From contig DINS01000004.1 in the NCBI GenBank assembly GCA_002426015.1, positions 200,553 through 264,552 of the forward strand: 64,000 nucleotides of DNA. Reading direction: 5' to 3'. Origin of the DNA: Flavobacteriaceae bacterium UBA5534. GTDB taxonomy: Bacteria > Bacteroidota > Bacteroidia > Flavobacteriales > Flavobacteriaceae. The notes below the pieces were generated by a model, which searched no databases, was not told where the DNA came from, and saw nothing but the letters and a program-made list of their open reading frames with translations. The translations under genes and the position numbers were made by a program. Numbering within the stretch: position 1 is the first letter of the stretch; the number at the start of each line of letters is the position of its first letter. Positions 18,724-27,773 of the stretch are shown piece by piece.

Positions 18724-18743
18724 CAGTCTTAAAATTTCATATT

Positions 18744-19352
18744 ATGTTTTCAAGTAAAGCCAATGCCATATTTCAAGATGTTATTAATACCTATCATATA
18801 ATAAACGCGGTTGACCAGCCTTTTGTCAATAAATATGATGAAAAGAACCATCTGTTAGAACACTTGTTATATCGCAAATGTTGGATTGATACTGTGCAAT
18901 GGCACTATGAAGATATCATTCGTGACCCAAATATCGATCCACTAGCCGCCTTGAAACTGAAGCGTCAAATTGATGCATCTAACCAAGATAGAACTGATAT
19001 GGTAGAGTATATCGATAGTTATTTTTTAGAAGAGTACAGCGATGTAACCCCAAAGGCGAATGCGACAATTAATACCGAAAGCCCTGCTTGGGGAGTTGAT
19101 AGATTGTCTATTTTGGCTTTAAAAGTGTATCACATGGAAGAGGAAGCCACTCGTAAAGATGCTTCAGAATCACATCGTATGGCTTGTCAGAAAAAATTGG
19201 ACATCTTGTTAGAACAGCGCGTTGACCTTTCAACAGCAATCGATACGTTGCTCAATGACATCAAAAATGGCGACAAATACATGAAAGTGTACAAGCAGAT
19301 GAAGATGTACAATGACGATGAGTTGAATCCCGTACTTAGAGGAACAAAATAA
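18744..19352 (+). CDS. DUF4254 domain protein
   Basis: 202 residues, soluble and helical, matching the flavobacterial DUF4254 family from end to end: NHLLEHLLYRKCWIDTVQWH near 33-52, ALKLKRQIDASNQDRTDMVE and SPAWGVDRLSILALKVYHM. It has no signal peptide and no known catalytic motif. It is followed after 44 bp by a GT9 glycosyltransferase on the same strand, and this pairing recurs in Flavobacteriia, so a link to lipopolysaccharide assembly is plausible but untested. Confidence 0.85.
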   Translation: MFSSKANAIFQDVINTYHIINAVDQPFVNKYDEKNHLLEHLLYRKCWIDTVQWHYEDIIRDPNIDPLAALKLKRQIDASNQDRTDMVEYIDSYFLEEYSDVTPKANATINTESPAWGVDRLSILALKVYHMEEEATRKDASESHRMACQKKLDILLEQRVDLSTAIDTLLNDIKNGDKYMKVYKQMKMYNDDELNPVLRGTK

Positions 19353-19387
19353 TTCCCTTATCCCGAAGTTTCGGGAGCAGGAATCTC
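19352..19387. repeat. palindromic intergenic element (copy 1 of a dispersed family)
   Basis: The outer arms ATTCC (19352-19356) and GGAAT (19380-19384) enclose a 7-bp perfect stem TCCCGAA/TTCGGGA with a 2-bp centre. The right flank GCAGGAATCTCA is shared exactly with 41497-41508 and nearly with 32772 and 45245. Confidence 0.55.
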
Positions 19388-19396
19388 AAACTGGAA

Positions 19397-20413
19397 ATGT
19401 CACAATCAAAACACATTCTCGTTATCCGACTGTCTGCAATGGGAGACGTTGCAATGACAGTTCCGGTATTGAGAGCATTTACACAACAATATCCAGATAT
19501 AAAATTAACGGTTTTAACACGCTCCATTTTCAAACCATTTTTTAGAGACTTGGAAACTGTAACAGTTTTTTCGGCAGATTTAAAAGGGAAACATAAAGGT
19601 GTCTTAGGGCTGTTCAAATTATCAAAAGAATTAAGAGCATTAGGCATTGATGCTGTTGCAGATTTACATAATGTCCTTCGAACAAAACTATTGAAGTTCT
19701 TTTTCTTTGGAATAAAAACAATTCAAATCGACAAAGGAAGAAAAGAGAAAAAAGCTTTAATCAAAGGCGAAAATTTTACACAACTAAAAACCACTCACCA
19801 GCGATATGCAGATGTTTTTGAAGCACTTGGCTATCCGATAGACATATCAAACCCTAGATTTCCACAAAAAATAACATTGAGTTCAAAGTTGAGGTTGCTT
19901 TTGGGCAATGATGCTCAAAAAATAATTGGGATAGCACCTTTTGCAACCTATGAGAGTAAAATGTATCCATTGGAAATGATGGAACAAGTAATCGAAGCAC
20001 TTTCAAAAACACATAAAATCATCCTTTTTGGAGGAGGCAAACAAGAAATTCAAAAGTTGAATATGCTTGAAGCTAAATTTGAAAACGTAGTTAATGTAGC
20101 TGGAAAATTAAATCTCGATGAAGAACTGGATGCGATTTCCAATCTTGAAGTTATGGTATCCATGGATTCTGGCAATGCCCATATAGCAGCAATGCTTGGG
20201 ATTAAAGTGGTTACGATTTGGGGAGTAACCCATCCTTATGCAGGGTTTTATCCATTTCATCAAGATATTGACAATGCACTGCTATCTGATAGAATTTTGT
20301 ATCCAGAAATACCAACATCAGTTTATGGCAATAAATTTCCAGAATCTTATAAAGATGCAATGAGGTCCATCCAACCAGAAATGGTCATCAAAAAAATCAA
20401 AAGTTTATTATAA
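19397..20413 (+). CDS. glycosyltransferase family 9 (heptosyltransferase-like)
   Basis: A 338-residue GT-B enzyme. It begins ILVIRLSAMGDVAMTVPVLR, the GT9 N-terminal signature. Its C-terminal half has VSMDSGNAHIAAMLGIKVV followed by TIWGVTHPYAGFYPF, the donor-binding region of ADP-heptose transferases. It would add a heptose-like sugar to the lipopolysaccharide core or a lipid-linked glycan at the cytoplasmic face. The exact donor in Flavobacteriia is uncertain. It lies 44 bp after the DUF4254 gene. Confidence 0.9.
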   Translation: MSQSKHILVIRLSAMGDVAMTVPVLRAFTQQYPDIKLTVLTRSIFKPFFRDLETVTVFSADLKGKHKGVLGLFKLSKELRALGIDAVADLHNVLRTKLLKFFFFGIKTIQIDKGRKEKKALIKGENFTQLKTTHQRYADVFEALGYPIDISNPRFPQKITLSSKLRLLLGNDAQKIIGIAPFATYESKMYPLEMMEQVIEALSKTHKIILFGGGKQEIQKLNMLEAKFENVVNVAGKLNLDEELDAISNLEVMVSMDSGNAHIAAMLGIKVVTIWGVTHPYAGFYPFHQDIDNALLSDRILYPEIPTSVYGNKFPESYKDAMRSIQPEMVIKKIKSLL

Positions 20414-20438
20414 AAAAACCCTACTTCGAAAAGTAGGG
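20411..20438 (-). terminator. intrinsic terminator for the PaaE-like gene
   Basis: The stem CCCTACTT/AAGTAGGG with a CGAA loop (20419-20438) is followed, on the minus strand, by seven T. It stands 165 bp past the stop of the minus-strand reductase, so it points that way rather than serving the GT9 gene. Confidence 0.7.
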
Positions 20439-20602
20439 CAGATTTAACGTTTTGAAATAGATAATCCCTAGAATAACGTTTAAATCACCACGAAAATATT
20501 TGGTTTAAAACTTTAGACCGCATGTTTGTAGGAATAAGTTCAATTTTTTCGATGAAACGTCACTTTAGTTCGATTATGATCAAATTTATCGGACGACTTA
20601 CA

Positions 20603-21658
20603 TTAAATATCATCGTAATCTACACGAATTATCGGTGTTGTTGGATGCGCTTGGCATGTGAGTATGAGTCCTTCGGCAAGTTCGCTATCGGTTAGAATAT
20701 TATTTTGACGCATCGTTACTTTTCCTTCGGTCAAACGAGCCAAACAACTGCTGCAAATTCCACCTTGACAAGAATAAGGAGCATCTAAATCTTCGGCCAA
20801 AGCGGCTTCCAAGACCGATTTTTTTTGATCCATTACAAAAGAAGTCTCTTCATCATCGAGCAATATGGTTACTTTGGTTTTTCCGTCTATGAGACTCTCG
20901 TCTATTGGTGCCGCAGGTGTGGTAACCGTAAACAATTCGAATAAAATCTGTGGTTCTTTAACACCAAATTCCAAGAGTACATCTTTAACATTATGAATCA
21001 TAGGTTCTGGTCCACAAATGTAAAAACGGTCAATATTGGTGTCTTTATAGTTGTTTTTCAATATAAAATTGATAGTACTGGTTTCAATACGACCAAATAA
21101 AGCATCGTTTTCTTGCGATTGGCTATACACAAAATGGATACGGAATCGATCGTTGTATTGAGATTGTAGTTGTAACAATTCCGACAAGAAAATAGTGTCT
21201 TTTGGTGTTTTGTTGCCATATACCAAAACGAAATTGCTTTTTGGCTCCTCCTCCATAACGGTTTTGGCAATACTCATAATAGGCGTAATACCACTCCCAG
21301 CCGCAAAGGCAGCGACTGTTCTTGCATTGCCATCATTGGGCTCAAACACAAAACGACCATTGGGCGAAGCTACATCAATAGCATCGCCAATTTCTAATTT
21401 TTTATTTGCAAACGATGAAAAGTAACCATCTTTTACCGCTTTGATAGCAACTTTAAGCTCACCGCTTTTGGGAGATGAACAAATAGAGTAATCGCGTCGA
21501 ACTTCCTTACCTTCAACCATTGCTTTTAAAGTAATGTATTGTCCAGCTTTAAATTGAAAGACAGGTTTTAAATCTTGAGGCACATTAAAACCGATCACAA
21601 CCGATTGCTCCGTTTCTCTTTGGATTTCTTTTATAGTGAGTGTATGAAATTGAGACAT
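20603..21658 (-). CDS. PaaE-like ferredoxin-NADP(+) oxidoreductase with C-terminal 2Fe-2S domain
   Basis: 351 residues in three parts. The FAD-binding barrel has RDYSICSSP and KAGQYITL. The NAD(P)-binding domain has AAGSGITPIMSIAKT and FYICGPEPMI. The C-terminal plant-type ferredoxin has cysteines C297, C302, C305 and C335 (CX4CX2C...C). This order is that of PaaE, the reductase of phenylacetyl-CoA epoxidase. No other paa genes are near, so it may be a general electron donor in flavobacteria. It is a single transcription unit with its own -7 box and terminator. Confidence 0.9.
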   Translation of the reverse strand: MSQFHTLTIKEIQRETEQSVVIGFNVPQDLKPVFQFKAGQYITLKAMVEGKEVRRDYSICSSPKSGELKVAIKAVKDGYFSSFANKKLEIGDAIDVASPNGRFVFEPNDGNARTVAAFAAGSGITPIMSIAKTVMEEEPKSNFVLVYGNKTPKDTIFLSELLQLQSQYNDRFRIHFVYSQSQENDALFGRIETSTINFILKNNYKDTNIDRFYICGPEPMIHNVKDVLLEFGVKEPQILFELFTVTTPAAPIDESLIDGKTKVTILLDDEETSFVMDQKKSVLEAALAEDLDAPYSCQGGICSSCLARLTEGKVTMRQNNILTDSELAEGLILTCQAHPTTPIIRVDYDDI

Positions 21659-21672
21659 TTATTTATTTTTTG

Positions 21673-21680
21673 CAAAAGTA
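21673..21680 (-). promoter_or_regulatory. candidate -7 element for the PaaE-like gene (TACTTTTG)
   Basis: The minus-strand reading TACTTTTG matches TAnnTTTG and lies 14 bp before the start codon. The -33 partner is not clear. Confidence 0.5.
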
Positions 21681-21759
21681 ATAAACATTCATAGGAATTG
21701 CATTTTGAATGTAACAAAAAGTGTTTTATTATTACTAATCATTCAAACACAACCATAAA

Positions 21760-23241
21760 ATGATGATAAAACATTTCTTAACTCTCGAATGGAAGCAGTA
21801 TTTCCGATCATCGTATTGGCAAAAAAGCCTTGGACTTAATATCATATTAGTGTTTTTTGCACTCTATTTTGTAGCCATGTTTTTGTTGGGCGGACTTGCA
21901 CTTTATCCGATTCTTAAAGAAATATATCCAGACAACGATCCGTTTATTATTGTGAATAGCTTTACATTTTACTGGATTATTGTCGATTTGCTCATGCGTT
22001 TTTTCTTTCAGAAATTGCCAGTAATGAGCGTTAAGCCATTACTCACATTGCCAATAAAACGGAGTAGTGTGGTTAATTTTGTATTGGGAAAATCGGTATT
22101 GTCATTTCTTAACTTTTTGCCGTTGTTTGCCGTCATTCCTTTTGGATTGGTATTGATTTATGAAGGTTATAATGTGTCAATAACAATAGTTTGGATGGTC
22201 GTGATGCTATTGATAACACTTATCATTAACTTCTTAAATTTTATTATAGAGAGTTTAACAGCCGAAAGTGAGCTGTCTTTTTTACCGCTCATTGTTGTAA
22301 CTTCAGTTTTGTTTGCACTTAACTATTTTGATATTGTTTCCTTTTCTTCAATGGTATCAAAAGCAGTGTTGAGCATTGCTGAAAACCCATTATTGATTAG
22401 CATTCCCATTCTTGTCTTAATCGGACTGTACGTTTATAATTTTAAACTACTAAAAGCCAAACTGTTTTTGGATAGCTCCCTAAAATCGAAAACCCAAGAA
22501 GTAAAAGTGGCTGATATGGCCTGGACGCGTCGTTTTGGTAAAATGGCACCTTTTATGCAACTCGATTTAAAGCTTATTTGGAGAAACAAACGTCCAAGAT
22601 CAAGTGTGTTTATTGTGGTTATTGGGTTACTTTACGGATTGTTTTTTTATCCAAACCCAATGTATCAAGACAAGCCGTGGTTTTTTGCTTTTGTAGGCAT
22701 TTTTGTGACCGGAATTTTCCTTATCAATTTTGGCCAGTTTGTGCCAGCTTGGGACAGCGGTTACTACAAAATGTTGATGAGCCAAAATATTACCTATGAA
22801 GACTATCTCAAATCAAAGTTTACCTTAATGTCTTTGAGTGTCATTATTCTTTTTGTGTTGAGCATTCCTTATGTGTATTTTGGTTGGGATATTTTATTGG
22901 CACATTTTGCGGCAGCAATTTATAATATTGGGGTCAACACGCATGTCATTTTGTTTGGAGGCTCCTTCAACCGAAAAAAAATAGATTTAAACCAGCGAGC
23001 AGCTTTCAATTATCAAGGAACAGGAGCAGTGCAGTGGATTATTGGCTTACCACTTATGCTATTGCCAATGGGGATTTTTGCTGTTTTCTATTTTGCCATC
23101 AATTTTGAAGCAGGCATTGGAGCATTAACGATTTTAGGTCTGTTAGGAATGGTTTTTCATCAAAAACTGATGAAATTCATCACAGAAAAATATTTAGATT
23201 CAAAATATAAAATGATTAACGCTTTTAGTCAAGATAATTAA
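21760..23241 (+). CDS. DUF5687 ABC-type permease
   Basis: 493 residues with many membrane spans, beginning with a short cytoplasmic segment (FLTLEWKQYFRSSYWQKS). The length, the first spans and the central cytoplasmic stretch (RRFGKMAPFMQLDLKLIWRN) match the Bacteroidota DUF5687 family of ABC-2-like permeases. The ATPase gene follows after 10 bp. Together they should form an exporter in the inner membrane; the substrate is unknown. Two ATG codons are adjacent at 21760 and 21763, and the choice does not alter the call. Confidence 0.85.
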   Translation: MMIKHFLTLEWKQYFRSSYWQKSLGLNIILVFFALYFVAMFLLGGLALYPILKEIYPDNDPFIIVNSFTFYWIIVDLLMRFFFQKLPVMSVKPLLTLPIKRSSVVNFVLGKSVLSFLNFLPLFAVIPFGLVLIYEGYNVSITIVWMVVMLLITLIINFLNFIIESLTAESELSFLPLIVVTSVLFALNYFDIVSFSSMVSKAVLSIAENPLLISIPILVLIGLYVYNFKLLKAKLFLDSSLKSKTQEVKVADMAWTRRFGKMAPFMQLDLKLIWRNKRPRSSVFIVVIGLLYGLFFYPNPMYQDKPWFFAFVGIFVTGIFLINFGQFVPAWDSGYYKMLMSQNITYEDYLKSKFTLMSLSVIILFVLSIPYVYFGWDILLAHFAAAIYNIGVNTHVILFGGSFNRKKIDLNQRAAFNYQGTGAVQWIIGLPLMLLPMGIFAVFYFAINFEAGIGALTILGLLGMVFHQKLMKFITEKYLDSKYKMINAFSQDN

Positions 23242-23251
23242 CACACAACTT

Positions 23252-23947
23252 ATGATAACGACATCTAACCTTTCAAAAAAGTATAACGACATAACCGTGT
23301 TGCACATAGATCATTTAGACATCCCTAAAGGACAAAGTTTTGGTCTTGTCGGCAACAATGGCGCTGGGAAAACAACATTTTTCAGTTTGCTTTTAGACTT
23401 AATTAGACCAACAACAGGGCATATAAAGAATAATGATATCTTGGTACAAGACAGTGAAGCTTGGAAACCGTTTACATCGTCTTTTATTGATGAAAGTTTC
23501 CTTATTGGTTATTTAACACCAGAAGAGTATTTTTATTTTATTGGCGAATTACGAGGACAAAACAAAGCAGATGTCGATATGTTGTTATCGCAATTTGAAG
23601 ACCTCTTCAATGGCGAAATTTTGAATCAGAAAAAATACCTTCGTGACTTGAGCAAAGGGAATCAGAAAAAAGCAGGTATCGTATCGGCATTGATAGGTAA
23701 TCCTGAAGTGATAATTCTCGATGAGCCTTTCGCCAATCTAGATCCAACAACCCAAATAAGACTTAAAAAAACCATCAAAGATTTAGCCGAAACCAAAGGT
23801 GTAACTGTACTGATTTCGAGTCATGACCTAATGCATGTGACTGATGTTTGCGAGCGTATTGTGGTGCTAGAAAAAGGAGAAATCATTAAAGATTTGGCAA
23901 CAAGCGAAGCAACCTTAAAAGAATTGGAAGCACATTTTGCAGGATAG
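23252..23947 (+). CDS. ABC transporter ATP-binding protein
   Basis: A 231-residue nucleotide-binding domain with Walker A GNNGAGKTT (near 33-41), signature LSKGNQKK, Walker B VIILDEP and the switch histidine in SSHD. The signature starts LSKGN rather than LSGGQ, as is common in ABC-2 export ATPases. It pairs with the DUF5687 permease encoded 10 bp upstream. The transported compound cannot be read from sequence. Confidence 0.92.
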   Translation: MITTSNLSKKYNDITVLHIDHLDIPKGQSFGLVGNNGAGKTTFFSLLLDLIRPTTGHIKNNDILVQDSEAWKPFTSSFIDESFLIGYLTPEEYFYFIGELRGQNKADVDMLLSQFEDLFNGEILNQKKYLRDLSKGNQKKAGIVSALIGNPEVIILDEPFANLDPTTQIRLKKTIKDLAETKGVTVLISSHDLMHVTDVCERIVVLEKGEIIKDLATSEATLKELEAHFAG

Positions 23948-24043
23948 ACTTCGGCTAAAAGTCCTCTATTTTTTCTCAATAATTCAAAAAGATGCTTATT
24001 TTTACAGCGTTGCATACTATTTGCGATTGTTTTTAGTTATACT

Positions 24044-26617
24044 ATGAACCAAATAACGACCACGTTGAATACATCTTTAAAAACCATACTTGTCTTGTTT
24101 TGCACTGCGTTAATGGTAACAAGTTGTTCTCGCAAGAAGGACAAATTCATCAATCGCAACTTTCATGCACTTGGCACTAAATACAATATTTTATACAACG
24201 GAAATATCGCTCTTGAAAATGGAAGAGCAAGTGTAGATAACGCGTTTACAGATAATTATTGGGAATTGCTACCAATCGAACGAATGCAACTTACCGATGA
24301 GATTATACTCCCTGGGCAAACTAAAAATGCAGATTTTGAACGTGCAGAGGAGAAGGCCGTAAAAGCAGTCCAAAAGCATGGAATGAATATCCAGGGGAAA
24401 GAGTACAACCCTCAAATTGATGAGGCGTATTTACTTCTCGGCAAGGCACGTTATTTTGACCAACGTTTTGTGCCAGCTTTAGAAGCCTTTAATTATATCT
24501 TATACAAATATCCTGCAAGTGACAAAATCAACACGGCAAAAGTGTGGCGTGAAAAATCAAATATTCGTTTAGAAAATAACGATTTAGCAATAAAAAACTT
24601 AAAACGTTTATTGGAACAAGAGGTTTTAGAAGACCAAGACCTGGCCGATGCAACAGCAAGTTTAGCACAAGCATATATCAATATAAAAGCTAAAGATAGT
24701 GCATTGACACAATTAGAGATTGCTGCCAACACAACCAAGAAAAACAATGAGAAAGCACGCTACAACTATATAAGAGGTCAGCTTTACAACGAGTTTGGCT
24801 ATAAGGACAGTGCCAATATTGCATTTGATAAGGTGATTGAATTGCATCGAAAAATACCAAGAGCTTATTATATCAATGCGCATTTGGCAAAAGCTAGCAA
24901 TTTCGATTTAGATAATGGTGATAAAATAGCATTTTTAGAGTATTTGAACGATTTAGAAGAAGACAGGGAAAACCGTCCATTTTTAGGAAAAATTTATTAC
25001 CAAATAGCCGAATATCATAGGGCTAACAAATCAGACTCACTGGCAATTGCTTACTATAACAAATCACTTCGCTCACCAACAAGCGACAAACAGTTGAAAG
25101 CATTTGATTATGCCATACTGGGCGATATGAATTTTGATAATTCAGAGTACAAAATTGCAGGTGCTTATTATGACAGTACTATGAATAATATGGTGCTGAA
25201 TTCAAAACCATACCGAACGATTAAACGAAAAAGAGAAAATCTTGAAGATGTCATTTACTACGAAGATATCGCACAAGTAAACGATAGTATTCTTAACCTG
25301 GTGAGCTTGTCTAAAGAAGATCAACTGGCTTTGTTTACAGCTTATACAGACGACTTAAAAGCAAAAGCATTGGCCGCAAAAGAAGCTGCAGAAGCCAGAT
25401 CAGAGAGGCTACAGAATACAGGTTTGGAAATCGCCAACGAAGTTGATAAGGGGATTTCAAGAAACGAAAAAGCAAACAATCCAGGAAAGCAACAGTTTTA
25501 TTTTTACAATACGACAACTGTGGCATATGGTAAAAATGAGTTCTTAAGAATATGGGGAGATCGCTCGCTAAAAGATAATTGGAGATGGTCAGATACACGT
25601 ACCAATTCCGGTAATACCAAACAGGCCAATATACTGTTTGCCGATGCCGAAGAAAGTGAATTGCTAAATCCTGAATTTTACATATCAAAAATCCCAACTG
25701 ATCAGAAAGCAATTGATAGCATCGCTAAAGAACGAAATTTTGCTTACTACCAATTAGGTGTAATCTATAAAGAAAAATTCAAAGAATATCAACTTGCAAA
25801 AAACAAACTTCAAACATTGTTACAAAACAATCCTGAAGAGCGTTTGGTACTTCCAGCAAAATATAATTTGTATAAAATTTATCAAGAACTCAACCTTAAT
25901 GATGAGTCAGAAATTGCTAAAAACGACATTATCACTAATTATCCCGATTCTCGATATGCCGAAATATTGCGAAACCCCACTTCTGGTTTAGCAAAAGATG
26001 AAAACAGTCCAGAAAGTTTGTACGAAGGGCTTTATGAGCAATATAGCTTGCAAAATTTTCAAGAGGTCATTGATAAATCGGAATTATATATTACCCAATT
26101 TGAAGGCGACCCTATCGTCCCAAAATTTGAAATATTAAAAGCTTCCGCCAAAGGGCGACTTTATGGATTTCAAGCGTATAAAGAAGGTGTTAACTTCATC
26201 GCTTTAACCTACCCAAACTCACCAGAAGGGAAAAAAGCGCAAGAAATCATGCAAGCAGTGATCCCAATGTTGGAGAACAAGGGTTTTATAGCTGATGACC
26301 AAGCAAAAAACTTTAATGTCATTTATCAGTTTGATCATTCATCAAAAGAAGATATCGATGATTTTATGAAGAAAATTGACGAAGAAGTAAAGCAAATCAA
26401 ATATTATGACTTATCGACCTCAAAGGACATATATGACAAGAACACGACATTTGTTGTTATCCATGGGCTAAAGAGCATTCAAGGCGCTCAAGGCTTTGCA
26501 GATTTGTTAAGAGAACGAAAATCAAAAATCACAAAAACCTATTTTGCAATTTCATCACCTAACTATGAAATTGTCCAGAGACATAAAAATTTAAACGAAT
26601 ACCTCGAATCTCAATAA
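24044..26617 (+). CDS. sprE: gliding motility/type IX secretion lipoprotein SprE
   Basis: An 857-residue TPR-rich lipoprotein. The signal ends TALMVTSC with the lipid cysteine at 28, followed by SRKKDKFINRNFHALGTKYN, the typical SprE/PorW opening. Repeated 34-residue-like helices fill about 130-420 and 560-720. SprE is an accessory component needed for gliding and type IX secretion in Flavobacterium and its relatives; PorW is the Porphyromonas counterpart. The protein sits at the periplasmic side of the envelope. It lies 11 bp before the bactofilin gene and may be co-transcribed with it. Confidence 0.92.
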   Translation: MNQITTTLNTSLKTILVLFCTALMVTSCSRKKDKFINRNFHALGTKYNILYNGNIALENGRASVDNAFTDNYWELLPIERMQLTDEIILPGQTKNADFERAEEKAVKAVQKHGMNIQGKEYNPQIDEAYLLLGKARYFDQRFVPALEAFNYILYKYPASDKINTAKVWREKSNIRLENNDLAIKNLKRLLEQEVLEDQDLADATASLAQAYINIKAKDSALTQLEIAANTTKKNNEKARYNYIRGQLYNEFGYKDSANIAFDKVIELHRKIPRAYYINAHLAKASNFDLDNGDKIAFLEYLNDLEEDRENRPFLGKIYYQIAEYHRANKSDSLAIAYYNKSLRSPTSDKQLKAFDYAILGDMNFDNSEYKIAGAYYDSTMNNMVLNSKPYRTIKRKRENLEDVIYYEDIAQVNDSILNLVSLSKEDQLALFTAYTDDLKAKALAAKEAAEARSERLQNTGLEIANEVDKGISRNEKANNPGKQQFYFYNTTTVAYGKNEFLRIWGDRSLKDNWRWSDTRTNSGNTKQANILFADAEESELLNPEFYISKIPTDQKAIDSIAKERNFAYYQLGVIYKEKFKEYQLAKNKLQTLLQNNPEERLVLPAKYNLYKIYQELNLNDESEIAKNDIITNYPDSRYAEILRNPTSGLAKDENSPESLYEGLYEQYSLQNFQEVIDKSELYITQFEGDPIVPKFEILKASAKGRLYGFQAYKEGVNFIALTYPNSPEGKKAQEIMQAVIPMLENKGFIADDQAKNFNVIYQFDHSSKEDIDDFMKKIDEEVKQIKYYDLSTSKDIYDKNTTFVVIHGLKSIQGAQGFADLLRERKSKITKTYFAISSPNYEIVQRHKNLNEYLESQ

Positions 26618-26628
26618 ATTTAAAACGT

Positions 26629-27048
26629 ATGTTTTCAGACACAAAAAAAGGAAAGATGGCAACAGAAACACTTACACAACAAAACACCATTGCTCAAGGC
26701 ACTACTTTTACAGGCGACATTGTTAGTGATGGCGATTTTAGAATCGAAGGAACAGTACAAGGCAATGTAAAAACTCCTGGAAAAGTGGTTTTGGGCAAAA
26801 CTGGAATCATCAAAGGAACACTAACCAGCGCTAATGCTGATATTGAAGGAAAATTTTCAGGAAAGCTGATTTTATCAGATACCTTATCTTTAAGATCATC
26901 AGCTTATGTAGATGGCGAGGTTGAGGTGGCAAAATTAGCGGTAGAACCTGGAGCCAATTTCAACGCAACCTGTGTAATGAAAGGCGCCATTAAAGAATTG
27001 AGTAATGGTGGAGGACAACGAACACAAAAAGAAGAGCAATCAGCTTAA
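26629..27048 (+). CDS. bactofilin family cytoskeletal protein
   Basis: 139 residues. After a short N-terminal tail it forms the DUF583 beta-helix of bactofilins: TIAQGTTFTGDIVSDGDFRI, EGTVQGNVKTPGKVVLGKTG and IKGTLTSANADIEGKFSG show the repeated turns. Bactofilins polymerise without nucleotide at the inner membrane and act in cell shape or as scaffolds. The ATG at 26629 gives MFSDTKK, usual for flavobacterial copies; a second ATG at 26656 is possible. The 3' end overlaps atpZ by 44 bp, so the two are likely translated together. Confidence 0.9.
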   Translation: MFSDTKKGKMATETLTQQNTIAQGTTFTGDIVSDGDFRIEGTVQGNVKTPGKVVLGKTGIIKGTLTSANADIEGKFSGKLILSDTLSLRSSAYVDGEVEVAKLAVEPGANFNATCVMKGAIKELSNGGGQRTQKEEQSA

Positions 27049-27247
27049 TTCTTACGCACGCTTTTCTGGGCTTGTAATTCAAATGGCTGCCATTATTGGT
27101 GTTGGAACTTTTATAGGCATCAAACTCGACGATAAATTCCCTAATGAGCATAATTTATATACATTAATACTATCTTTGGCTGCCGTAATAGTTTCAATTT
27201 ATTACGTTATTAGACAAATAATAGCAGCTTCAAAAGACGATAAATAA
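27005..27247 (+). CDS. atpZ: AtpZ/AtpI-family ATP synthase accessory protein
   Basis: 80 residues with two membrane hairpin segments (about 20-40 and 52-70). The conserved opening YARFSGLVIQMAAIIGVG and the FIGIKLDDKF turn are typical of AtpZ proteins placed before F-type ATP synthase genes. The family is linked to assembly or ion supply of the synthase. It begins inside the bactofilin gene in another frame (44 bp overlap) and is followed directly by the DUF6168 gene with no spacer. Confidence 0.85.
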   Translation: MVEDNEHKKKSNQLNSYARFSGLVIQMAAIIGVGTFIGIKLDDKFPNEHNLYTLILSLAAVIVSIYYVIRQIIAASKDDK

Positions 27248-27649
27248 ATGAACCAAGCTTTTAAAACCAGACAACTCTCCTTTTTAGTTCAAAATATCAT
27301 TTTCACGCTGGCATTGTTTGGCTTTCATAGTTATCTTGTGTCCTATCTAGCTACAGATATTGCCTTCTTTTTTCCTTTGTGGCAAATTTATGTGTTCCAT
27401 TTTATCATCACTTCATTACTTTATACCGTAATCAATTATAAATATTCTAATGGGAAAACAGATATTTTCAATACGTTTATGGTCATTACATTTTTAAAAA
27501 TGACTATCGCCGTTTTGTTTTTGTTACCACTTTTATTGTCCGATTTTGAGAACAAACAACCAGATGTCTTTAATTTTTTCATACCTTATTTTTTGTATCT
27601 GTTTTTTGAGGTGTATTCAATCACTCAATTTCTTCAAAAAAAACAGTAA
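27248..27649 (+). CDS. DUF6168-type four-span membrane protein in the ATP synthase cluster
   Basis: 133 residues with four membrane spans (about 12-35, 42-63, 76-97, 106-126). The position between atpZ and atpB and the topology recall AtpI, but the sequence matches a flavobacterial family named DUF6168. It starts at the base after the atpZ stop. A role as AtpI stand-in in c-ring assembly is inference only. Confidence 0.75.
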   Translation: MNQAFKTRQLSFLVQNIIFTLALFGFHSYLVSYLATDIAFFFPLWQIYVFHFIITSLLYTVINYKYSNGKTDIFNTFMVITFLKMTIAVLFLLPLLLSDFENKQPDVFNFFIPYFLYLFFEVYSITQFLQKKQ

Positions 27650-27704
27650 CAAAGCAACTATTTCTCTTTTAAAACCAAGGCTTTAAATAATCGTCAAAAA
27701 AGTG

Positions 27705-27735
27705 TTTGACAATTAATATAATGTACGTACATTTG
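27705..27735 (+). promoter_or_regulatory. consensus Bacteroidota promoter of the ATP synthase operon
   Basis: TTTG at 27705-27708, a 19-bp spacer and TACATTTG at 27728-27735 form an ideal TTTG-N19-TAnnTTTG promoter. It starts 55 bp after the DUF6168 gene and ends 38 bp before the atpB ATG, so atpB-E-F-H-A-G can be transcribed apart from the sprE-bactofilin-atpZ genes. Confidence 0.8.
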
Positions 27736-27773
27736 CACGGAATTTAAAGCAAGGTATTTTTAAGCGATACGTA

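Noticed and set aside
20439..20602. Possible small RNA in the gap between GT9 and PaaE-like genes
   Set aside because: Apart from the minus-strand terminator I saw no stem, promoter or ORF of note.
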